Positions 1-6,922 of a stretch of DNA of 43,734 nt are shown piece after piece. Each line of letters opens with the position of its first letter. The first letter of the stretch is position 1. Made by a program: the position numbers and the translations under genes. Origin of the DNA: Verrucomicrobiota bacterium (lineage in GTDB: Bacteria > Chlamydiota > Chlamydiia > Chlamydiales > Rhabdochlamydiaceae); assembly GCA_018239985.1 (NCBI GenBank), contig JAFEGK010000008.1, positions 1 through 43,734 on the forward strand. The letters run 5' to 3'. A model generated the notes under the pieces. That model saw nothing but the letters and a program-made list of their open reading frames with translations. It searched no databases and was not told where the DNA came from.

Positions 1-54
1 TTGTGTGAATTTTGAGCCACGCGAAAGCTCTCGCGTGGCTCAAAATTCACACAA
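1..54. repeat. Perfect 24-bp inverted repeat (hairpin)
   Basis: Arms 1-24 and 31-54 are exact reverse complements around a 6-nt centre. It lies 58 nt downstream of the stop of the minus-strand gene ending at 112, so it may end that transcript, although no clear T-tract follows. It may extend beyond the window edge. Its sequence is unrelated to the other palindromes in the window. Confidence 0.9.
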
Positions 55-111
55 CTTGGGTGGGCGCAGTATACTTAAATATCATAGCAACTAAACCCAA
101 AACTCAGGTTA

Positions 112-2307
112 TTAACCAATCAGCTCTTCAATCAGCTTGAGAAACTCTTTCCCAAAATCTTTCTTTTCGAATTGGAGAGATGGCTTTTGCTGGCGTCGTT
201 CAAAAGCCTCCTTGATGAGCGGGAGGAGCCGCTCTTTATTTTTCACAGCGCTATCTTGGAAGGGATTTGTGCTGCTTGAGTGGGGTTTAAACCGTGAGCC
301 TATGTTGGCTTGGATGCAGAATTCCATGTTAAACACCTCCCAGTCCATCAGGGCGAAAGGGGCGTGGAAAATCATCGGCAGGCCGATGGCAAGAGCTTCG
401 TTCGTCGTGCACCCTTCTGGCTGTGTGAGAAGACCGTCAGCAATGCGCATCAGCTTCGACAAGTCATCGGCACCGCCGATCGCATGCATGTGAAGCCTTG
501 GATTGGTCGGCAGGGCATTGATGCGGAAACGCATTTCGCGATTGTCTTGCACTTTTTGATCGCCGCAGAGGCAAATAATATGTAGATCCCCATGGGTCAG
601 CTCTGAAATATCAAGAGCCGTCAGAGAGGCTAAGATGGCAGCATATTTCTCTGTCGCACGTCCTGCGATACCGCCGATTATAACAAGCAGGACCTTGTCA
701 TCTTCTCCGATGCCAAACTCGTGGCGCAGTTCAACGATTTCAACTTCAGCGGGGATCTGATTAAAGCTTGAGCGCACCGGAAAGCCGGTAATGCTGATTT
801 TTTCATTGGGGATCCGATTCTCGATTTTTGCCCGGATTTCAGGCGTGTCATATGCGAGAGTCATCTGCCATTTTGGATAATTGAGATCACAGGAGCGCCC
901 ATTCATTCCTTTTGTAAAGAATGTGGTGTCAAGTTCTGTGGTCACCATGAGGAGTGGCAGATTAAGGTCTTTCGCGACATTGAGGAACATCGGATTTAAG
1001 CAGGGAAAACAGCTAATGAGCATGTTAGGTCGTTGTTTGAGCACTTCGAGCTTAATCTGCTTTTCGATACTTTCTTGTTGCATCATCAAGAAGAAGGGAC
1101 CGACAGAAGTCAGCAGCTTCACCCACTCAAATTCTTCATTGCGGACCAAATGGTTGTAGAGACGCTCTTGTGAGAAATTGAATAACATCCGCTTAAACAC
1201 GTCAGTTGAAGCGAGGGTGTCTTCCAACGTATTGGCCACCTGGATGTGGTAGCGCCCTCTGGCGTATTCGCTCATGGCCTTGGTCACATTAAAGTGGCTG
1301 CGACCTCCACCACAGGTGAAAATGAGCAGGCTAGGTTGGATAGATCTCTTTTGTGGATAGAAAGGTTTGATTTCGGTCAGATCCATCAACCTCAGCTTCT
1401 CATCCCAATAGGTGCCGACTTCTTCACAAAATTGGCAGCTGCAGCAGAGGTGGACCTCGATCGGTTCTTTTAAAAGGGCCGATTTGAGCGCTGCATAGGC
1501 ATTGTTGATCTGTTGGAATTTCCCTCTAAATTTCCCCAAAATTGCCGCCTGGAACATTTCTGAGAAAGGAGAGAGGATATTTTCATGGAGCAATTTCCCT
1601 ATTTGCTTATGAAAGGGGGCGATCTCAGCTTCAAAATAGTTGAGCTGGATTTCCAAATTCTCAGGGTCGAGCGAATCAGTCACAGGATGGGTCTGAATTC
1701 CCTTTAAAATGTCATCGAGAGCCTCTTCCCAGATCAGTAATTGTTCAAAACTGGCACAGATCCGGTTCCAATATTCTAAACTTGAGTCGCTTTTTTCGAT
1801 TAATTCGTCGAGCAGCAGTGCTTCGGTGGGATCGAGCTTAAACCCTTTTTCTTTCTTGGCCAGCCCCAGGCTACGACGCATCTGTGTCCCAAAATTGTTC
1901 TCATCGATCTGCAGCGCCAGCGAAGGTCGATCGAGTCCCAAAGAGCAGAGCCAATTGCATACTGCAGCTTCCATCGTCCGCAGAGCCACCTCTCGTTTTA
2001 AGTGGGGGGAATCATCGTTTTTGAGATAGTTTTCCAGTTTCTTTTCTAGCTCAATAGAGATATGTTGCTGGTCTCTATCTTCTGACATCCTTAGGCTCAG
2101 CTGCAATTCCAAATAGCGGTAAACTAGATCGATCTCTTTCTGCTCCAACAATTGTCTCAGTTGCCGATATTCCCGCTCAGAGACCCAAGTGCCCTTCAAA
2201 TCCTCGAGAAAACCTTCCGTCTGCTTGTGGAAATGGTCGCTCTGCCTCGATGATCGAGTCCAATGAGACAAAAGTTGATCCGATGTATCTCTGAGTTGAA
2301 AAACCAT
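112..2307 (-). CDS. GT-B fold glycosyltransferase-like protein (MGDG synthase/MurG-like)
   Basis: 731 aa, ATG start at 2307. The C-terminal half looks like a GT-B glycosyltransferase of the MurG/monogalactosyldiacylglycerol synthase kind. A glycine-rich loop GGGRSH at about 333-338 resembles the first nucleotide-binding loop of MGDG synthases, VIIGGIAGRA at about 545 resembles the start of the second Rossmann domain, and QPEGCTTNEALAIGLP near 640 matches the donor-sugar region of GT28 enzymes. The N-terminal ~320 residues are helical, charged and of no family I recognise; four cysteines (288, 289, 291, 294) cluster just before the catalytic part. The likely role is transfer of a sugar to a lipid or envelope acceptor, but donor and acceptor cannot be read from sequence. 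It stands alone between two palindromes. Confidence 0.6.
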   Translation of the reverse strand: MVFQLRDTSDQLLSHWTRSSRQSDHFHKQTEGFLEDLKGTWVSEREYRQLRQLLEQKEIDLVYRYLELQLSLRMSEDRDQQHISIELEKKLENYLKNDDSPHLKREVALRTMEAAVCNWLCSLGLDRPSLALQIDENNFGTQMRRSLGLAKKEKGFKLDPTEALLLDELIEKSDSSLEYWNRICASFEQLLIWEEALDDILKGIQTHPVTDSLDPENLEIQLNYFEAEIAPFHKQIGKLLHENILSPFSEMFQAAILGKFRGKFQQINNAYAALKSALLKEPIEVHLCCSCQFCEEVGTYWDEKLRLMDLTEIKPFYPQKRSIQPSLLIFTCGGGRSHFNVTKAMSEYARGRYHIQVANTLEDTLASTDVFKRMLFNFSQERLYNHLVRNEEFEWVKLLTSVGPFFLMMQQESIEKQIKLEVLKQRPNMLISCFPCLNPMFLNVAKDLNLPLLMVTTELDTTFFTKGMNGRSCDLNYPKWQMTLAYDTPEIRAKIENRIPNEKISITGFPVRSSFNQIPAEVEIVELRHEFGIGEDDKVLLVIIGGIAGRATEKYAAILASLTALDISELTHGDLHIICLCGDQKVQDNREMRFRINALPTNPRLHMHAIGGADDLSKLMRIADGLLTQPEGCTTNEALAIGLPMIFHAPFALMDWEVFNMEFCIQANIGSRFKPHSSSTNPFQDSAVKNKERLLPLIKEAFERRQQKPSLQFEKKDFGKEFLKLIEELIG

Positions 2308-2380
2308 GTCATGGAAGATAGCTCATGGCATCGGTTTTTGCAATAACAACTTCACTCTTTATTGTTTTGTTCATAAAAAT

Positions 2381-2445
2381 ATGACAAATCGGGAGCGTAC
2401 TCCGAAAAAAGCTGCTTTTTTCGGAGTACGCTCCCGATTTGTCAT
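2381..2445. repeat. Perfect 32-bp inverted repeat (hairpin)
   Basis: Arms 2381-2412 and 2414-2445 are exact reverse complements with a single central base at 2413. It starts 17 nt past the umuC stop codon and sits upstream of the glycosyltransferase start (2307), so it could separate the two minus-strand transcripts. The near-zero loop and perfect arms suggest recent formation or active correction between arms. Confidence 0.95.
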
Positions 2446-2461
2446 GCTAAGGTATAAGATC

Positions 2462-3721
2462 TTAAAGCTTAATTAGTAAAAGCTCATCCCAATGGGTCGT
2501 AAAGCGGGCGGAGGTATGATTGCGGCGCATCTTCCACGGCTTTTCGATCCCTTCCGCAGCAAATTGAAGGGCGTTTTTTCCATGGGCCTCGTTGATTTGA
2601 TCGAGCACCTTCATTGCGCGGCTTCGGTCGGCAGAAGAGTGAAATAGATCGCGCTGGTGGAATGTCTTGAGGGTGAGATCATTGAGGATGACCCCCACTT
2701 TTTTATAGGAGAAGCCAGGCAAAAAAATTGCCTCCAGGCACCGTTTGCTCATGGAAATGAAATCGGGCGTATAGTCGGTCGGCTCCGGGAGAGAGAGGGC
2801 GGCACTATTGGAATAGCGATTTTCGATAAATGGTGAGGTGGTCAAGTAGACGGTGAGGTGACTAGCGCAGAGCTCTTGCTCTCGTAATTTTTCGGCAGCG
2901 CGGGCTGCATAACTGGCGATGGCCTCGTGGAGCTCTGGGAGGGTAGTCACAGGGGTGCCGAAGGAACGGGAATGGGTGATGCTTTTATTGGGGGCTTCGA
3001 CTTCATCCAGCGGCAAACAAGAGAGGCCGCGCAATTCGAGGGCCGTTTTAAGCAATACAACAGAAAAATGCTTTTGGATCCAGCTATCCTCGCAATTTTT
3101 GAATTGCAGGGGAGTGAAAATGGCCAGCTCCCGCAGTCGTCTCGATAATTTGCGACCGATACCCCAGATGTCATCGAGCGGAAAATGGGCGAGGGTTTCA
3201 TCAATGAGCTTGGGGTCCTCGAGCAAGCAAACTCCCTGCTTATCTTTTTTGGCGATGTGGTTAGCCACTTTTGCCAGCGTTTTTGTCGGGGCGATGCCAA
3301 CGGAGACGGGGATACCGGTCCATTGCAAGACCTTCTGACGGATCTTTTGGCCTAAAGAGATCGGATCATCTGTAGAGATAGTAAGAAAGGCTTCATCGAT
3401 CGAGTAGATTTCAAAATCAGCAGAGAATTGCTCGAGCACCTGCATGACCCTTTGGGAGATATCTCCATAGAGGCTGAAATTGGAAGAGTAGACAAAGACG
3501 CCCCGATCTTTAAATAGCTTTTCATATTCGAAAGCGGCGGCTCCCATCGGGATACCCAACTTTTTGGCCTCATTGGAGCGGGCGACGACGCAGCCATCGT
3601 TGCTGGAGAGGACGACGACTGGCTTGCCCCACAATTGGGGATTGAAGACCCGCTCGCACGAGACGAAAAACGAGTTGCAGTCGATCAAAAAAAAGAGCTT
3701 ATCGCGATTTGTGGATGACAT
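2462..3721 (-). CDS. umuC: Y-family DNA polymerase V catalytic subunit UmuC
   Basis: 419 aa, the usual UmuC length. Polymerase motifs are clear: the N-terminal metal-binding stretch [16 protein letters not shown], the steric and nucleotide-contact region [15 protein letters not shown], and the catalytic YSIDEAF near residue 107. The helix-hairpin-helix region ([14 protein letters not shown]) and little-finger domain follow. UmuC inserts bases opposite damaged template positions once partnered with processed UmuD. It overlaps the 3' end of umuD by 23 nt on the same strand, giving the classic umuDC operon with probable translational coupling. Chlamydiaceae lack umuDC as far as I recall, so this is an accessory trait of the lineage or an acquisition. 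Confidence 0.95.
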   Translation of the reverse strand: MSSTNRDKLFFLIDCNSFFVSCERVFNPQLWGKPVVVLSSNDGCVVARSNEAKKLGIPMGAAAFEYEKLFKDRGVFVYSSNFSLYGDISQRVMQVLEQFSADFEIYSIDEAFLTISTDDPISLGQKIRQKVLQWTGIPVSVGIAPTKTLAKVANHIAKKDKQGVCLLEDPKLIDETLAHFPLDDIWGIGRKLSRRLRELAIFTPLQFKNCEDSWIQKHFSVVLLKTALELRGLSCLPLDEVEAPNKSITHSRSFGTPVTTLPELHEAIASYAARAAEKLREQELCASHLTVYLTTSPFIENRYSNSAALSLPEPTDYTPDFISMSKRCLEAIFLPGFSYKKVGVILNDLTLKTFHQRDLFHSSADRSRAMKVLDQINEAHGKNALQFAAEGIEKPWKMRRNHTSARFTTHWDELLLIKL

Positions 3722-4118
3722 AGGTGACCACTCCCCAAACTTGAAAATCCTCGCCCTCGTTTACCGCGATGGGGAAAAAATCCTTATTTTCTGCAGCCAA
3801 GAGAAGTTGATCTTTTCGCTTCAAAATCCGCTTCACAGTGAATTCTCCGTTGAGGACAGCAACGATGATATCCCGATTTTTTGGTTCAATGGAGCGGTCG
3901 ACAACGAGTACGTCTCCTGAGTGGATATTGGCATCGCGCATCGACTCACCCTGGACTCGAACAAAGAAGGTAGCAGCCGGGTGGGAGACTAGCAGCTGGT
4001 TGAGATCGAGCGCATCATCCAAATACCCTTCAGCAGGGGAGGGGAATCCAGCGGGGATTTCATTGACAAATAGACGAAGCGGCACGCCGCGAGTAGCCTT
4101 AGAGATTTGGAGCTTCAT
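3699..4118 (-). CDS. umuD: UmuD, self-cleaving S24 peptidase subunit of Pol V
   Basis: 139 aa, standard UmuD length. The cleavage site is visible as Ala23-Gly24 followed by [11 protein letters not shown]; the nucleophile is Ser59 (GESM) and the general base is Lys96 (FTVKR), both one residue off E. coli numbering. RecA-filament-stimulated self-cleavage should yield UmuD', which activates UmuC encoded directly downstream. I found no clear LexA-type operator upstream; the 4171-4231 imperfect dyad is the only visible element between this gene and the divergent OsmC-family gene. Regulation may therefore differ from enterobacteria. Confidence 0.95.
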   Translation of the reverse strand: MKLQISKATRGVPLRLFVNEIPAGFPSPAEGYLDDALDLNQLLVSHPAATFFVRVQGESMRDANIHSGDVLVVDRSIEPKNRDIIVAVLNGEFTVKRILKRKDQLLLAAENKDFFPIAVNEGEDFQVWGVVTYVIHKSR

Positions 4119-4170
4119 GAGCTCATTCTAGCGATTCGGAGAATGGCAGGGTAGAGAAAAGAAAATTTCA

Positions 4171-4231
4171 CTATACCGAAGCACCCTGAAGAATCAGTCC
4201 CTTTGGGTGCCTTTGAAACGGAACGGGTATA
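4171..4231. promoter_or_regulatory. Imperfect dyad in the umuD/osmC divergent region, with a motif shared with the 42.3-kb element
   Basis: The ends read TATACC...GGTATA and an inner pair reads GCACCC...GGGTGC. The left part (TACCGAAGCACCCTGAAGAA, continuing TC) matches the left end of the palindromic element at 42275 in 19 of 22 positions. It could be an operator for either divergent gene or a relic end of a mobile element. Function is inferred, not shown. Confidence 0.35.
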
Positions 4232-4294
4232 AAATGAGGTGGTATGAAAAACTTCATTTTTTGTACCCTTATGCTTATTTAAAGGAGCCAAAAA

Positions 4295-4726
4295 ATGATA
4301 AAATACCCTCTATTTTTCGAAGTGAGAGCTAATTCTCCAAGTGGAATTCAGACTCTGTTTGAAGGCAGTGCGCTCGATTTCCCTCCGATTCCATGCGCGA
4401 TCCCGACAGAATTTAATGGGCCGGGCGGCGGTTATTCTCCAGAAGAGCTTCTCTCCCTTGCCGTCCTCTCCTGTGTGATGGCCACTTTTAAAGTTTTTGC
4501 TGAGCGGTCAAAGGTAGTGTTTGACAACATCAGCGCGAGCGCGAAATTGACGATTGATCGGAATCCGCAGGGAGTGCCGGAGCTGAAAAAACTCGATATG
4601 AAATTTACCCTTTCTGGCGTGCAGGATCAGCAGAAGGCAAGAGCTCTTTTAGTGGAGTCGGAAAAATATTGCCTCGTTTCAAACGCCGTCAAATCAGAGA
4701 AGAGTTACGAATACGCTTTTGTTTGA
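4295..4726 (+). CDS. OsmC/Ohr-family peroxiredoxin-like protein
   Basis: 143 aa. An ideal Shine-Dalgarno (AAAGGAG) sits just upstream of the ATG. The OsmC fold signature is present: GPGGGYSPEELLSLAVLSC with the first redox cysteine on the long central helix, and a second cysteine in EKYCLVSNAVK about 75 residues later. Members reduce organic hydroperoxides with a two-cysteine mechanism in the cytoplasm; the spacing here fits the OsmC-like (YhfA/OsmC) group better than Ohr. It is transcribed away from umuD, and its 3' end overlaps the convergent 4705-5469 gene by 22 nt. Confidence 0.85.
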   Translation: MIKYPLFFEVRANSPSGIQTLFEGSALDFPPIPCAIPTEFNGPGGGYSPEELLSLAVLSCVMATFKVFAERSKVVFDNISASAKLTIDRNPQGVPELKKLDMKFTLSGVQDQQKARALLVESEKYCLVSNAVKSEKSYEYAFV

Positions 4727-5469
4727 ACAGGTGGGAGTGAAAACGAGAGCTGGGCAAAGCGGGCAACGTTGAAAGCGGTGATGGCCCAGAACACTTTTTC
4801 AGGTGAAGCGTAATTGGTTATTTGGGAACAAGCCAGGGGAACAACCAGGGAAGGAATCCCGCTCTCGAAGGTCATTCGACTCAAGAATCCTAAATAAGCC
4901 TGTCCCATCGGATATCCAAGATAATTAGAAGTATACCAAACGGCAGCTGAAGTGGCAGCAAGGCTTGCTCCTTTAGCTATCCATTGAGGCATGTAGGGCT
5001 CGATTTTCCGCTCGATTCTGGAGTTGATCATAGTTGTGGTTTGAATCGCAAGCATACTCGGAACGGCTGACCAAAGCAGGGATGGAATCGCCATGATTTT
5101 TCCAGCAGCCCCAGTTGCAAGAGGGTAGAGACGTTCCCATTGCCAGTAGCATAGGCCAATTCCAGCTAATCCCAATCCAATAGTCGGTGCATTGATCAAA
5201 CTTTCAGAATTAGCTTCTTTTTCGGCTTGGGCAAGTTGGATGGCTCGCAGCGCTTCTAGCGAAGGGGTTGGGGGCTGTTTGGGGGCTTCTTTTTTGATGA
5301 AAAAAGAACGGATCCAGTTCCAGAACCAGGTGACAAAGCGAGCAAGGCGTGGAAAGGAGGGGGCAAAAGGGGAGACGAGGGTCGATTCGGTAGAATAAGA
5401 ATGTCTCTGTGACAGGATGGGTGTCACAGAGACCGGTGGAATAACGAATGGAGATTGTTCAACTTTCAT
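4705..5469 (-). CDS. Hypothetical membrane protein
   Basis: 254 aa; I do not recognise a family. Residues 1-80 are proline/serine-rich and polar with a hydrophobic or aromatic patch (FVTWFWNWIRSFFIKK). From about residue 100 there are several hydrophobic helices, including IGLGLAGIGLCYW, GASLAATSAAVWYTSNYLG and a C-terminal one. No signal peptide is obvious. The layout (polar proline-rich N-terminus, later bilobed hydrophobic segments) is somewhat like chlamydial inclusion-membrane proteins, but the hydrophobic parts are too dispersed to claim that. It lies just downstream of htrA on the same strand (34 nt gap) and could be co-transcribed. Confidence 0.6.
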   Translation of the reverse strand: MKVEQSPFVIPPVSVTPILSQRHSYSTESTLVSPFAPSFPRLARFVTWFWNWIRSFFIKKEAPKQPPTPSLEALRAIQLAQAEKEANSESLINAPTIGLGLAGIGLCYWQWERLYPLATGAAGKIMAIPSLLWSAVPSMLAIQTTTMINSRIERKIEPYMPQWIAKGASLAATSAAVWYTSNYLGYPMGQAYLGFLSRMTFESGIPSLVVPLACSQITNYASPEKVFWAITAFNVARFAQLSFSLPPVQTKAYS

Positions 5470-5488
5470 ATAATAATAATTACGAAGT

Positions 5489-5504
5489 GAACATTATAAT
5501 GTTC
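5489..5504. other. Perfect 16-bp palindrome at the htrA stop codon
   Basis: GAACATTATAATGTTC reads identically on both strands. It ends on the last base of the htrA stop codon and sits 20 nt before the start of the 4705-5469 gene. It could be a protein-binding site for a repressor of the downstream gene; it lacks the loop and T-tract expected of a terminator. Confidence 0.5.
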
Positions 5505-6904
5505 TAATCAATTTTAAGCGAATAGAATCTTGTCGCATCTCCTTGTTTGGCTAGGATCAAGAGCCGCTTGTTCTTAACGTCTTCAAGAGCAGCATTAAAC
5601 TCGGCGACGTTTGTCACTTTTTTGTGGTTGATCGCCATGATTAAAAATCCAGGGCGGATTCCAGCCATCGCTGAAATAGATCCAGGTTTGATTTTGGTGA
5701 CGACAACGCCCTCTTCTCCTTTTGTGTAGCCCAATGTTTTGGCAAGCTCAGGGGAGAGCGGCTCGACTTCGAGTCCAAGCTTTTGCGCAAGCCCTACGCT
5801 GCTCACTTCATTAGGAGGAGCTGTCAATGTCGCCTGGAGAGTGAGAATTTTCCCGTTGCGGTTGACTTTCAGAGACACTTTTGTTCCAGGCTTCATCATC
5901 GAAATTTCATTGCGGAACGAACCGATCGATTTGACTGGTGTGTTGTCGTATTGAACGATGATATCACCTTGTTTGAGGCCTGCTTTCTCGGCGGGGGAGC
6001 CTTTCATCACTTCGGCGACAAGAGCTCCTTCTGGACGCTCTAAGTTAAAGGCATCGGCCATATCTTGGTCGAGGGGTTGCAGAGCGACGCCGAGATGGCC
6101 CCGTGTGACCGTTCCCGAATCGATAATCTGGTTCATGATGTGTTTGGCCATGTTACTCGGAATGGCAAAGCCGATCCCCATGTGGCCGCCCGCTTTAGAG
6201 ACGATAGCGGTGTTAATGCCAATTGCCTGTCCCTCCAGGTTGATGAGGGGCCCGCCAGAGTTTCCAGGGTTAATCGCCGCATCGGTTTGGAGAAAATCTT
6301 CGAAGTCGGTGATTCTGAGGTTTTGTCTCCCTTTTGCGCTGATGACGCCGACTGTGACAGAGGCTTGAAGTTGGAAGGGGCTGCCGATTGCGATGACCCA
6401 TTCGCCGATTTCGAGCTCCTCTGAATCGCCTAATGGGAGGAAGGGGAAATTTTTCCCTTCGACTTTGATCACCCCGACATCGGTGCTGACATCGCATCCG
6501 ATGATTTCGGCAGGCATTTCTCGGCCATCATGCAGGGTGATTGTGATTTTGCTCGCTCCTTTGACGACGTGAGCATTTGTCATGATGTGCCCATTGCTGC
6601 TGACAAAAAATCCTGAACCTTGAGAAAGGGAAGGCTGTTTAGGAGCTTTACGATACGGAGAGCCAAAGAAACGGTTGAAAAAATCATCGCCGAAAGGATC
6701 TTGCTGAGGAGTTTGAAAGGGATCTGTTGCAGAGACTTCTTCTGTATCCAACACTCCTTCTGCCCGAATATAGACCACTGCGGGAATCGATTTTTTCGAC
6801 ACTGCTGTGAAAACTTTTGCTACCTGTTGTGGAGTGCAGATGGACTCCTTTTCTGCAGCACAAAGATGGAGAGAAAAAACTAAGAACAAAATTAAATATC
6901 GCAT
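5504..6904 (-). CDS. htrA: Periplasmic serine protease/chaperone HtrA (DegP-type, S1C)
   Basis: 466 aa with a signal peptide (MRYLILFLVFSLHLCAAEK). The trypsin-like domain carries the full triad His112 (TNAHVV), Asp142 (STDVGVI) and Ser216 in GNSGGP. Two PDZ domains follow, at about 260-350 and 375-460, as in DegP and chlamydial HtrA. It degrades or refolds misfolded periplasmic and outer-membrane proteins, a fitting role in an organism with abundant disulfide-linked porins. The upstream M16C protease gene ends 18 nt before this start, so the two are probably one transcript. Confidence 0.95.
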   Translation of the reverse strand: MRYLILFLVFSLHLCAAEKESICTPQQVAKVFTAVSKKSIPAVVYIRAEGVLDTEEVSATDPFQTPQQDPFGDDFFNRFFGSPYRKAPKQPSLSQGSGFFVSSNGHIMTNAHVVKGASKITITLHDGREMPAEIIGCDVSTDVGVIKVEGKNFPFLPLGDSEELEIGEWVIAIGSPFQLQASVTVGVISAKGRQNLRITDFEDFLQTDAAINPGNSGGPLINLEGQAIGINTAIVSKAGGHMGIGFAIPSNMAKHIMNQIIDSGTVTRGHLGVALQPLDQDMADAFNLERPEGALVAEVMKGSPAEKAGLKQGDIIVQYDNTPVKSIGSFRNEISMMKPGTKVSLKVNRNGKILTLQATLTAPPNEVSSVGLAQKLGLEVEPLSPELAKTLGYTKGEEGVVVTKIKPGSISAMAGIRPGFLIMAINHKKVTNVAEFNAALEDVKNKRLLILAKQGDATRFYSLKID

Positions 6905-6922
6905 ATTTATCCTCTTATATTT

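Noticed and set aside
4119-4294. LexA box upstream of umuD
   Set aside because: The best candidate is CTG-N6-CAG near 4186, wrong spacing for an E. coli-type site.
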